Assembly (NCBI GenBank): GCA_003552075.1
Contig: PUOJ01000194.1
Coordinates: forward strand, 1 to 42,179
Direction of reading: 5' to 3'
DNA length: 42,179 nucleotides
From: Bacteroidales bacterium
GTDB taxonomy: Bacteria; Bacteroidota; Bacteroidia; Bacteroidales; UBA7960
A program made the position numbers and the translations under genes. Under the pieces are notes generated by a model that was not told where the DNA came from, searched no databases, and saw only the letters and a program-made list of their open reading frames with translations. Shown piece after piece: positions 35,192-42,179 of this stretch. Within the stretch, counting starts at the first letter, position 1, and each line of letters starts with the position of its first letter.

Positions 35192-38100
35192 CTAAGGGCG
35201 CCAGACACCAAAATGCTCATAATGTCTGCTCATGATCTCCCATGCACGATCTGAAAGTTCTTCCTGGTCGAAATCCGAGGTGGTTTGTGATATGAACTGC
35301 ATGATGGCCAGACTTTCTCCCATTCTGTCATCTACCTGGCGTGCCCGTTGCGGATAGAACTGATCAAAGTATTGCAGTTTTTCCTCCTGGATATCCGTCA
35401 TGCGTTCCATGATGGCATTGGCCTGATCTATGGCGCCGGCCTCATAATACCTTTGGGCCATGAGCAATGTAAAATAGTTATAAGGGACATTTTCTTCGGG
35501 CATGACCTCCATCGCCTTATCAATTGCAGCAATGGCAGAATCGGGCTTGTTTTCTTCAACCAGTGCGCCCGCCAGACGCTGAAATACATTCCGGAAGCTG
35601 ACTGTCAGCCTGCGATGATCTTCATCCAGGTACACCGAGGGATCATACATGTTGCCCCATTGAAATTTGTTCATCAGGTTATCATAAAGGATGCGGGTAT
35701 TGACACGGCCGATTTCACGGGGTTCAAACTCAGTTCTGATGGGCACCAGGCGATAGGCCATGCCTTCAAGCTGGAAATACTCCTCCAGGCCCATGTATGA
35801 GCCTCTTCCCGTGGTAATGGCAAAATATACCGGACGTTCCCAGTTGTTTTCAGCCAGGAAGTCGAGGGCCATCATATGGTTTTTGTTCATGCCGCTACCG
35901 GGCATCTGCCACTCCACGGCATCCACGATCAGGTGGGCGTCTTCAGGGGCCACTGTGCCATTTTCCACGACCGTGGCAGAATCGACAGGCAAACGAAAGT
36001 TCCTTGTCGGGAAATGGGGCTGATCGTCACCACGTACAAAACGCTCAATAAGCCTGCCCAGGTCAATATAGCGATCAGTACGATCCATGATGGACACATA
36101 GTCACGGGTTCCATCACGGTATTCATGTGGTTCGAAACTGAAGGGCACAGGTTTTGCATCATAGGTTTTGTGGCGCAACATGTTGTCGATATACCAATCG
36201 GTATTGAGCAGGCTCATGTTCACCACCTTGATGTCGGTGCGCACGCCCTCTACTTCCTGGGCATACCATAACGGGAAGGTGTCGTTATCGCCATTCGTAA
36301 AAATGATGGCATTGGGAGCACAAGACTCCAGGTAATTGATGGCTACATCACGCGCACCATAACGCCCCGAACGGTCGTGATCATCCCAGTTCTCTTTAGC
36401 CATATTCGCCGGGACAAGCAGCAAACATAATGCTGTACCAATGACTGCGGCCACTTTTCCGGCCTTATGGTCTTTCACTGCCTCCCCGGGTTCCGCATCA
36501 CCTTTCTTTCCTTTGATCCGACGTGCCAAAGCATCAATCACGGCAAGGGCTCCTAACCCGACCCATATGGAAAAGGCGTAGAAGGATCCGATATAGGAAT
36601 AGTCCCTTTCGCGGGGCTGGAAGGGTGTCTGGTTGAGGTAGATGATGATGGCCAGGCCTGTCATGAAGAAAAGAAGACCCACAACAAGGGCATTATCAGG
36701 CCGGCGTTTAAGTTGAAACAGGAATCCCATGACACCCAATATGAAGGGCAACATGTAGTAGGTGTTCCTTCCGGGGTTTCTTTTCATCGTTTCAGGAAGA
36801 TTGTCCTGGGGTCCCAGGCGTATTTCATCCAGGAATGGGATGCCGGTAATCCAATTTCCGTCGAATGCACTTCCATGGGACTGGATGTCATTCTGCCGGC
36901 CACTGAAGTTCCACATCAGGTATCGCAAATACATATGTCCTACCTGGTAGGAGAAGAAGAAACGCAGGTTTTCTATGAAGGTGGGCTTGTTTTGGGTAAC
37001 CGGCTGGCCGCGATGGTCCACGGTGCGCACGGGTCTTCCCTGCACATTGCCCCATTCCTCATAAGCTTGTGGGTGGTTGGCCCGGCTGCTCCACATTCTT
37101 GGAAAAAGTGTCGTGAACTCCGGGGCATGCACGGGCTCAAGGTTTTCCCTCGGGTTGATGATCTCATACCTTCCGGTTTCGCGGTTTTTGCCCCACACCG
37201 GCACACCATCCTCCACATCCACTATGGGGGCGTTATAATAAGGCCCGTGAAGCAGTGGCCAGTCACCATACTGTTCCCGGCCCAGGTAGGCTTTCATCGC
37301 AAGGGCATCCTTGGGAGCATTCTCGTTGATGGGCACCTGGGCATTGGAGCGGATCACCAACATGAAAAAGGAGGAGTATCCGATCACGATGAAGGTGAAA
37401 GCCAGCAACACCGTATTCGACACCACGAGTTTTTTCTTTTGTGTGTAATACAGTCCGTATACGATGCCGGCGATGAGCAGAACAAAGAAAATGACTGTTC
37501 CGCTATGGAATGGCAAGCCGATGGCGTTTACAAAAAAGCGCTCAAACCGCCAGTCGAGGGTCAGAATGCCGGGAATCAGGATGGACTGCACAAAGTAGAG
37601 CAGGCCCACTGCCACCACGCCGGCGGCCAGGATTCCTTTTGTGGTGGGCTGGTATTTTTTAAAATAATAGATGAATACAATGGCGGGTATGGCTAGGAGG
37701 TTCAGGAGGTGTACCCCAATGGAAAGGCCGATGATGTAGAAGATGAGCACCAGCCATTTATGGGAGTCAGGCTCGTGCGCCACTGCCTCCCATTTCAGCA
37801 TGGCCCAAAACACAAAGGCCGTAAGAAATACGGAGGTCACATACACCTCAGCTTCTACGGCAGTAAACCAGAAAGAGTCGCTGAAGGTGAGGGTGAGGGC
37901 ACCAACCAGGCCACTGCCAAAAATGGCAAAGACCTGACCCTGGGTGATCTCATTGCCTTTGGCAATCAGTTTGCGGGCAAGGATGTTAATGGTCCAGAAA
38001 AGAAACATGACAGCAAGCCCGCCTGTCACGGCAGACATGGTGTTGATCCAGAATGCCACGCGAGCCCCATCACCAAAGGCAAAAAGGGAGAAAAAGCGTG

Positions 38101-38293
38101 CCATCATCTGGTAGAGCGGTGCCCCAGGCGGGTGTCCGATTTGTAATTTATAGGATACGGCTATCCGCTCACCGGCATCCCAGAAGCTTACCGTCGGCTC
38201 CAGTGTAAACAGGTAAATGAGGGTGGCAAAAACAAAAAGTCCCCAACCCATGTAGTTGTTGAGCCTTTTATAAAAAAATTCGTTCATGGCCAT
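35192..38293 (-). CDS. DUF2723 membrane protein (putative glycosyltransferase)
   Basis: A large inner-membrane protein of 1,033 residues. The N-terminal half (about 15-620) has a dozen or more hydrophobic helices and the DUF2723 opening, with TLEPTVSFWDAGERI and GHPPGAPLYQ at about 30-60, reminiscent of protein O-mannosyltransferase-like GT-C enzymes, which carry an early acidic residue in the first loop. The second half is a soluble, probably periplasmic region that ends in helical TPR-like repeats. A role in protein or lipid glycosylation is inferred from the fold family and is not shown. It is a single-gene unit. On the minus strand a weak stem followed by eight T lies near 35125-35150 and may terminate it. 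Confidence 0.82.
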   Translation of the reverse strand: MAMNEFFYKRLNNYMGWGLFVFATLIYLFTLEPTVSFWDAGERIAVSYKLQIGHPPGAPLYQMMARFFSLFAFGDGARVAFWINTMSAVTGGLAVMFLFWTINILARKLIAKGNEITQGQVFAIFGSGLVGALTLTFSDSFWFTAVEAEVYVTSVFLTAFVFWAMLKWEAVAHEPDSHKWLVLIFYIIGLSIGVHLLNLLAIPAIVFIYYFKKYQPTTKGILAAGVVAVGLLYFVQSILIPGILTLDWRFERFFVNAIGLPFHSGTVIFFVLLIAGIVYGLYYTQKKKLVVSNTVLLAFTFIVIGYSSFFMLVIRSNAQVPINENAPKDALAMKAYLGREQYGDWPLLHGPYYNAPIVDVEDGVPVWGKNRETGRYEIINPRENLEPVHAPEFTTLFPRMWSSRANHPQAYEEWGNVQGRPVRTVDHRGQPVTQNKPTFIENLRFFFSYQVGHMYLRYLMWNFSGRQNDIQSHGSAFDGNWITGIPFLDEIRLGPQDNLPETMKRNPGRNTYYMLPFILGVMGFLFQLKRRPDNALVVGLLFFMTGLAIIIYLNQTPFQPRERDYSYIGSFYAFSIWVGLGALAVIDALARRIKGKKGDAEPGEAVKDHKAGKVAAVIGTALCLLLVPANMAKENWDDHDRSGRYGARDVAINYLESCAPNAIIFTNGDNDTFPLWYAQEVEGVRTDIKVVNMSLLNTDWYIDNMLRHKTYDAKPVPFSFEPHEYRDGTRDYVSIMDRTDRYIDLGRLIERFVRGDDQPHFPTRNFRLPVDSATVVENGTVAPEDAHLIVDAVEWQMPGSGMNKNHMMALDFLAENNWERPVYFAITTGRGSYMGLEEYFQLEGMAYRLVPIRTEFEPREIGRVNTRILYDNLMNKFQWGNMYDPSVYLDEDHRRLTVSFRNVFQRLAGALVEENKPDSAIAAIDKAMEVMPEENVPYNYFTLLMAQRYYEAGAIDQANAIMERMTDIQEEKLQYFDQFYPQRARQVDDRMGESLAIMQFISQTTSDFDQEELSDRAWEIMSRHYEHFGVWRP

Positions 38294-38483
38294 ACTGATT
38301 TATTTGGCATTGAGCAGCTTGTAGTAACGATGCACCTTGTGGTGCAGCATGCGAAATTACGAAAAAAAGCATCATACATGATTATTTTTAACATCTGTAA
38401 AGAATTGGCACATGAAAGCTACATGCCAATGAATTGACATACAGGAGCTATGATTAATGTCATTGGGCGTTGAGCGTAAGAAG

Positions 38484-38590
38484 GAATTTGGCTATTGGCT
38501 ACTGGCAAGAAAGCCAAAAGAAGTCTTTGGCAATAACAACGCAACCATCAAATAACCAATATGTTGCAAAATTATAAACACATAAACCCA
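38484..38590. repeat. Intergenic element, copy B
   Basis: Plus strand: TTGGCTATTGGCTACTGGC, GAAAGCCAAAAG, then AAATAACCAAT, TTGCAAAA and ATAAACACATAAA. The same blocks in the same order lie on the minus strand at 7115-6983, where the A/T-rich end abuts rpmF. Here the end points toward the tRNA but no gene directly follows. Confidence 0.6.
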
Positions 38591-38696
38591 CTGCAGGAGG
38601 GTTTTCTGGCGGTCGGATAAAAAAGGCGGTCAAACGGGAGGCAACCCGGAAAAACGGGCATACATCCATCGCTACAGATATTTTTAAGCGCCGGGG

Positions 38697-38727
38697 TTTG
38701 CAGTTCAAAAAAAAATTTCTATTTTTG
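38697..38727 (+). promoter_or_regulatory. tRNA-Gln promoter
   Basis: TTTG at 38697-38700, a 19-base spacer and TATTTTTG at 38720-38727: both boxes and the spacing match the Bacteroidota consensus exactly. The tRNA begins 16 bases after the -7 box. Confidence 0.8.
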
Positions 38728-38742
38728 CCCCCGAAATCGGAT

Positions 38743-38816
38743 TGACCGATGGTGTAACGGTAGCACTACAGTTTTTGGAGCTGTCTGTCCAGGTTCGAAT
38801 CCTGGTCGGTCAACCA
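38743..38816 (+). tRNA. tRNA-Gln (anticodon TTG)
   Basis: Cloverleaf of 74 bases including an encoded CCA. Acceptor TGACCGA pairs with TCGGTCA; the D stem is GTGT with GCAC, the anticodon stem ACAGT with GCTGT (one G-U), loop TTTTGGA with anticodon TTG, and the T stem CCAGG with CCTGG around TTCGAAT. The anticodon reads CAA and CAG glutamine codons. It has its own promoter and terminator. Confidence 0.95.
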
Positions 38817-38818
38817 GC

Positions 38819-38847
38819 AAAAGCCCCGCAATGACGGGGCTTTTTTT
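38819..38847 (+). terminator. Intrinsic terminator of tRNA-Gln
   Basis: GCCCCG (38823-38828) pairs with CGGGGC (38835-38840) around a 6-base loop, followed by seven T, and flanked upstream by A residues that extend the stem. Confidence 0.9.
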
Positions 38848-38856
38848 ATGCAGGGA

Positions 38857-38913
38857 GGGAAAGACAAAAAGACAAAAGGTCGAAAGGTCAAAAGGTCGGG
38901 GCATGCGGTGGAT
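38857..38913 (+). repeat. GGTCAAAA-type composite repeat, copy 2
   Basis: GACAAAAAGACAAAAGGTC, then AAAGGTC words and the tail GGGGCATGCGGTGG. It starts about 10 bases after the tRNA terminator. Confidence 0.7.
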
Positions 38914-38957
38914 TGGGATGGATTGATGGTCTTTGTGCTGCAAAGATGTGGTCCTGA

Positions 38958-39017
38958 GAGGAGAAGGTCAAAAGGTCAAAAGGTCCAAAAGTCAGGGTAT
39001 GCGGTGGGTTAAGATGG
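38958..39017 (+). repeat. GGTCAAAA-type composite repeat, copy 3
   Basis: AAGGTCAAAAGGTCAAAAGG followed by TCCAAAAGTC and the tail AGGGTATGCGGTGGG. It is in the same orientation as copy 2, about 100 bases away. The rest of the spacer to 39152 is A/T-rich, with TATTTTTA at 39055-39062, one mismatch from a -7 element. Confidence 0.7.
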
Positions 39018-39152
39018 TTTGGCGTTCTTTAACCTAATAATATATGCAGCCAAAATATTTTTAGTGTATGCTTTTATATATTTAAACATTTTTCTATGAA
39101 GGTTGTATACATACCAGATACTAATCATTTAATAACCAAAAAGACCGCATTT

Positions 39153-39725
39153 ATGAAAACCAACAAAATTATTGGGCTGCTGGCATTCTTTTTTATGATT
39201 GCCTTCACAGCTTGTGATGATGACAACGACAATGATTTGGATATGCCTGAAATGGGAAGCTTCTCACTCAGCATTTCCGGTGACATGGATTACCAAACCG
39301 AGGGCATGGCCTATTTCGGACACTATTATGACCCTGAGTTTGGTGAGGACATCTTCATAGTGAGCCTCGCCGAAGGCATCGAAACCACTTTCAACATGTT
39401 CTTTATCAAATCTGGTGATCAGCCGGCAACCGGCCAGCATGCGGTCGTTTCATTTGATTTTGAAGAAGACGGAGATCTGCCCTCAGATGCATTTGTATCA
39501 AGCATTACGATACAGTTCGACAATAATGATGCGCCTGAGATATATTTTTTGCAAGCCGAGGCTGGCTCCATTAACATCCAGGAGTCTTCCAACAACCGCG
39601 TGAATGGCAGTTTTGAGTATGATGGTACAGGATTCCATACCATGGTACCTGAAGAGGAATTAGAGATATCAGTTTCTGGCGAATTCGATGCCATATTCGC
39701 AGATCCTGGTGATCCTGCCTTGTAA
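39153..39725 (+). CDS. Lipoprotein with one copy of a new beta-rich domain
   Basis: A 190-residue lipoprotein. Signal peptide and lipobox AFTAC place the lipid cysteine at residue 21, followed by DDDNDND, the acidic pattern that directs lipoproteins to the cell surface in Bacteroidota. The rest is one domain (about 36-185) beginning SGDMDYQTEGMAYFG and ending SVSGEFDAIF, with an internal SSNNRVNGSFEYDGTGF. The same pattern occurs twice in the next gene. I do not recognise a named family. The frame is open to 39096, but the ATG at 39153 begins the signal peptide. A strong terminator follows. Confidence 0.8.
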   Translation: MKTNKIIGLLAFFFMIAFTACDDDNDNDLDMPEMGSFSLSISGDMDYQTEGMAYFGHYYDPEFGEDIFIVSLAEGIETTFNMFFIKSGDQPATGQHAVVSFDFEEDGDLPSDAFVSSITIQFDNNDAPEIYFLQAEAGSINIQESSNNRVNGSFEYDGTGFHTMVPEEELEISVSGEFDAIFADPGDPAL

Positions 39726-40079
39726 TATATTCTGTAAACAGACCTGGCAGGGATTGTCCTAAGATTGGGCACTGGTCTCCGGGCATTGAGATTATGATAA
39801 GCTCCTGGGTGTTCTCCAGGAGCTTATTTTTTGGCTCCAACACTTGTATTTCACCTTCATGTTTTATATATTAGCATTTAAAGTACTAAATTATAACAAA
39901 TTGATGTCGTGTCCGTGCTGCTGTTCCGGTTAATTTGGAGCAGCTTTTCTCAAATCTTAAAAACAGACCAGGGCATGGCCTTAGCTATGCAGGAGTCTGT
40001 TTTTCTGATAATGGGGGAGGCTGAGGCCTGGCCTGGACGAGCTGGTGATGACATGACATTGGGATTTATGAACCAAAAA
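39726..40079. other. Spacer between the two lipoprotein genes
   Basis: About 350 bases: the terminator at 39797-39832, then A/T-rich DNA to about 39900 and a stretch to 40079 that is open in the frame of the next gene but lacks protein-like composition before the signal peptide. No clear promoter box was found. Confidence 0.5.
39797..39832 (+). terminator. Intrinsic terminator after the first lipoprotein gene
   Basis: ATAAGCTCCTGG (39797-39808) pairs with CCAGGAGCTTAT (39816-39827), 12 bp with a 7-base loop, followed by five T. It separates transcription of the two related genes. Confidence 0.9.
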
Positions 40080-41159
40080 ATGAACACCATGACGACCCGT
40101 AAATTGAGTTATTTGCTATCTTTTTTGATGCTGCTGGCCATGGGCGCCTGCAGTGATGACGACAATGATGTACCGGACCCCGATCCCGATCTTGATCCTG
40201 CCAGCTTCACCATCACCTATTCGGGCGATATCGAAGCGGATATCGAAGGGCATGCCGTATTTTCGGAAACCACCGACCCGGATACCGGTGAGGATGTGTT
40301 TGCCATTTTCCTGCACAGCGAAGACATGGAGGGCACAACCATCTATTTTGGGAAGCAGGGTCCTCAGACTGGCACCGGCAATTTCCCCATATCCGAAATT
40401 GACATGGATGCAGCAGAGGCAGCATGGCCGGATGACGCATTCCTTGCCTGGGGAAACATGCACTATGAAGAAATCCCAAGATATTATTACTTCTCTGACA
40501 CTGGTACGTTGAACCTGGAGCAGTCTGACGACAACAGCGTGATCGGAGCGTTTGAGTTTTCAGCTACCGGGTTTTCCACGGATGACCTGGAGACCAGTTT
40601 GGACATCCAGATTAGCGGATCCTTCCATGCCATTTACGGAGAGGTGCCGGATCTCGATCCGGATCCGAAACCTGATCCCGACTTTACTGCCTCGGTGACT
40701 GGAGACATCACCACCGAAATGGAAGGCCGCGCCTTGTTTGCCGAACTAACCGATGGCGATACCGATGAAACAGGGTTCTTCATAAACTTATCGGTTTTCG
40801 GTGAAGAAATGAACCAGATTTACCTGGGAAGTGGGGGTGAGCGCCCGGATGAAGGTGATTTTTCCATTACACCCATTGAACCGGATGAATATGATGGCAT
40901 TGGTGACCTCCCAACAGATGACTTTACAGGCTTCCTCATTGTGCAAACTGATCAAGGACTAGCTTATCTGGCGGCTGATGGGGGAAGTATGACACTTACC
41001 CAATCCAGCTCCAACCTGGTCGCAGGGTCCTTTGCCTTTGATGCGACTGGTTTCGCGATAATGAATCCGCTTAACCCGATAAGTGTGGAAATTAATGGCC
41101 AATTTGAAGCCCAGGGAGGCGAGTTTGACCTGCCGGATATTGATTTTCCGGACTTTTAA
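40080..41159 (+). CDS. Lipoprotein with two copies of the same beta-rich domain
   Basis: A 359-residue lipoprotein: signal peptide with lipobox MGAC, cysteine at residue 24, then SDDDND and a DP-rich linker. Domain 1 covers about 42-190 and domain 2 about 205-350, joined by a second DP-rich linker. Each begins with SGDI or TGDI, E(I/M)EG and A(V/L)F, has a central tG.F.I segment, an (S/N)S.N.V.G(A/S)F.FdATGF segment and ends in ISG/ING-x-F. This is the pattern found once in the gene before, so the two genes arose by duplication. Surface display is inferred from the acidic residues after the cysteine. Start choices at 40068 or 40089 are also possible. Confidence 0.8.
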   Translation: MNTMTTRKLSYLLSFLMLLAMGACSDDDNDVPDPDPDLDPASFTITYSGDIEADIEGHAVFSETTDPDTGEDVFAIFLHSEDMEGTTIYFGKQGPQTGTGNFPISEIDMDAAEAAWPDDAFLAWGNMHYEEIPRYYYFSDTGTLNLEQSDDNSVIGAFEFSATGFSTDDLETSLDIQISGSFHAIYGEVPDLDPDPKPDPDFTASVTGDITTEMEGRALFAELTDGDTDETGFFINLSVFGEEMNQIYLGSGGERPDEGDFSITPIEPDEYDGIGDLPTDDFTGFLIVQTDQGLAYLAADGGSMTLTQSSSNLVAGSFAFDATGFAIMNPLNPISVEINGQFEAQGGEFDLPDIDFPDF

Positions 41160-41224
41160 TATGCGCCCCAGCTTGCTGCTGGCAACATTCGCTGTCACCC
41201 GATTGAGCATATGACCATGGATAA

Positions 41225-41269
41225 GGACGCCTGAAAAAGACTTTCCATAAAAGCCTCATTCAGGCGTCC
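41225..41269 (+). terminator. Stem-loop after the second lipoprotein gene
   Basis: GGACGCCTGAA (41225-41235) pairs with TTCAGGCGTCC (41259-41269), 11 bp with a 23-base loop. The following TTCTGT is not a full T run, so termination is likely but weaker than at 39.8 kb. Confidence 0.55.
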
Positions 41270-41308
41270 TTCTGTAGCTGCTCGATCCACGATTCCACTA
41301 CTTTTTTT

Positions 41309-41316
41309 TATCTTTA
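41309..41316 (+). promoter_or_regulatory. Possible -7 element for the small lipoprotein gene
   Basis: TATCTTTA, one mismatch from TAnnTTTG, 20 bases before the start at 41336. Confidence 0.35.
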
Positions 41317-41335
41317 CAGTCTTAAAATCATCCAT

Positions 41336-41794
41336 ATGCTGCTCCGTAACCTCCATACAATCCCGGGCGGCCTCATCCTGCTGCTATGCATGGGTTTGCT
41401 TGCTTTCCTGGCAACCCCGGGATGTCAGTCTTACAAGGAGTCTTACCGCGACCCGGTTGACAACTTACGCCGCATGGATCCGGAAGACATGCAACCGGAA
41501 GTCGTGTCCGATGAACGCCAGCAAGTGCCTGCAACGTCCGACACCATCCGCCATGAACAGCCTGACGGTTATGTGCTGGACATCTTTCTCCGAGGAGAAA
41601 AACACGACCATGTCGCCCGCACGGCAGATGGATTCCATTTGATCAAGAACGAGGACGAATTTTACGAATATGCTGTAAGGGATGAGGACGGGACCCTCCT
41701 CACAACTGGCATCATTGCCAGAAACAAGACCGACAGGCCCGACGAGGTCCAGCGCTTCCTTGAAAACCTGTACAACACGGAAAACATGCCATAA
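41336..41794 (+). CDS. Small exported protein with M6-protease-like N-terminal domain
   Basis: A 152-residue exported protein. A hydrophobic segment (about 11-27) ends before ATPGC with the cysteine at residue 30, an imperfect lipobox, so lipidation is possible. Residues 75-130 (QPDGYVLDIFLRG, then TADGFHLIKNEDEFYEYAV and DEDGTLLTTG) resemble the domain before the catalytic part of M6-type metalloproteases in this phylum. The zinc site HExxH is absent, so no catalysis is expected. It could be a decayed protease, a free inhibitor-like or chaperone-like propeptide, or an unrelated protein with the same fold. The resemblance is from memory of family patterns. Confidence 0.6.
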   Translation: MLLRNLHTIPGGLILLLCMGLLAFLATPGCQSYKESYRDPVDNLRRMDPEDMQPEVVSDERQQVPATSDTIRHEQPDGYVLDIFLRGEKHDHVARTADGFHLIKNEDEFYEYAVRDEDGTLLTTGIIARNKTDRPDEVQRFLENLYNTENMP

Positions 41795-41910
41795 TTTTTC
41801 TGGCCTGCAGCCAGCTCATGACATTATTGGGGGTGGGGCCAGTCAGCGATGATCCCATTTTATGACCAACACACTGCCTCACTATGCATAAATTCTGTCA
41901 CCGATAATAG

Positions 41911-41946
41911 TTAACCTGAATTAAAAACATCAATAATACAGGTTAA
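41911..41946. promoter_or_regulatory. Inverted repeat at the M3 peptidase promoter
   Basis: TTAACCTG (41911-41918) and CAGGTTAA (41939-41946) are exact inverted copies 20 bases apart, ending 5 bases before the TATTTTTG box. A regulator could bind here, but none is known. Confidence 0.35.
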
Positions 41947-41951
41947 ATCTT

Positions 41952-41959
41952 TATTTTTG
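41952..41959 (+). promoter_or_regulatory. -7 promoter element for the M3 peptidase gene
   Basis: TATTTTTG, perfect to TAnnTTTG, 48 bases before the start at 42008. No -33 TTTG. Confidence 0.55.
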
Positions 41960-42007
41960 CAGCAAATTGTCACCAGCCAAATTCTTCATTCACAAAAACG
42001 ACAAACA

Positions 42008-42179
42008 ATGAAAAAGTATTGGTTATTATTGATTTTACCTGTAATGTTTATGGCCTCATGTGCACCGGCTGAAAAGCCCAACCCCTTCTTCAGCGAATAC
42101 GAAACCCCATTTGGCGTACCGCCTTTTGATGAAATCGAAAACGCACATTTTGAACCTGCCATCCTGGAAGGCATGGCAC
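42008..42179 (+). CDS. M3 family peptidase (peptidyl-dipeptidase Dcp type), N-terminus only
   Basis: Only 57 codons lie in the window. The product has a lipoprotein signal peptide with lipobox MASC (cysteine at residue 18) followed by a segment (NPFFSEYETPFGVPPFDEI) typical of the start of Bacteroidota M3 zinc peptidases of the Dcp kind, which release dipeptides from peptide C-termini, probably in the periplasm. The catalytic HExGH motif would lie well beyond the window, so activity cannot be judged. Confidence 0.82.
   Translation, partial: MKKYWLLLILPVMFMASCAPAEKPNPFFSEYETPFGVPPFDEIENAHFEPAILEGMA

Larger units (their letters stand above)
38294..38742. other. 449-base spacer with repeat element and tRNA promoter
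   Basis: Between the DUF2723 start and tRNA-Gln. It holds a short hairpin (TGCACC/GGTGCA, 38331-38346), the second copy of the intergenic element at 38484-38590, and the tRNA promoter at 38697-38727. No protein-coding gene is supported. Confidence 0.6.

Noticed and set aside
38857-39017. CRISPR array
   Set aside because: Repeat units are about 8 bases, degenerate and without spacers; no cas genes are present.

Overview
This window reads as ordinary chromosomal DNA of a Bacteroidota bacterium, probably a free-living, gliding or type IX-secreting member of the phylum. The evidence is a GldA-type gliding ABC ATPase, a secreted protein ending in a type B T9SS sorting domain, an ECF sigma factor next to a membrane-anchored outer-membrane-barrel protein, a DUF2723 membrane protein, lipoproteins with acidic residues after the lipid cysteine, weak Shine-Dalgarno sequences, and at least ten copies of the Bacteroidota -7 promoter element TAnnTTTG. 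No phage, insertion sequence or CRISPR was seen.

Layout. 1-2.9 kb (minus): nadD (cut by the window edge), metK, gldA. 3.2-4.6 kb (plus): rsgA and dtd. 4.75-7.8 kb (minus): the conserved yceD-rpmF-plsX-fabH ribosome/fatty-acid cluster. 7.9-11.1 kb (minus): a 1,076-residue fused iron-sulfur flavoprotein. 11.5-12.3 kb (plus): an exported SagB-type nitroreductase-fold protein. 12.6-15.4 kb (minus): a sigma factor and barrel protein pair and a lipoprotein whose upstream region holds a large hairpin and an intrinsic terminator. 15.9-19.4 kb (minus): nucleotidyltransferase, metallophosphoesterase and TPR protein. 19.6-23.6 kb (minus): AbgT-type transporter and the T9SS cargo. 23.9-28.4 kb: lepA, tdk (minus), a conserved hypothetical and rsmI. 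28.4-35.0 kb (minus): pgi, then rimP-nusA-infB in reverse order on the map. 35.2-38.3 kb (minus): DUF2723 protein. 38.7 kb: tRNA-Gln(UUG) with a textbook promoter and terminator. 39.1-42.2 kb (plus): two related lipoproteins, a third small lipoprotein and the start of an M3 peptidase.

Most proteins are housekeeping: translation (metK, rsgA, dtd, rpmF, lepA, rsmI, rimP, nusA, infB), lipid synthesis (plsX, fabH), NAD and nucleotide salvage (nadD, tdk) and glycolysis (pgi). The less ordinary content is between and around them: several families of degenerate short tandem repeats that recur in unrelated spacers, a roughly 110-bp intergenic element present at two sites 31 kb apart, the hairpin-plus-terminator leader before a lipoprotein gene, a new-looking beta-rich domain present three times in two lipoproteins, and a free-standing domain resembling the N-terminus of M6-type proteases. 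All functional names are from reading motifs and family resemblance by eye; no database search was run.
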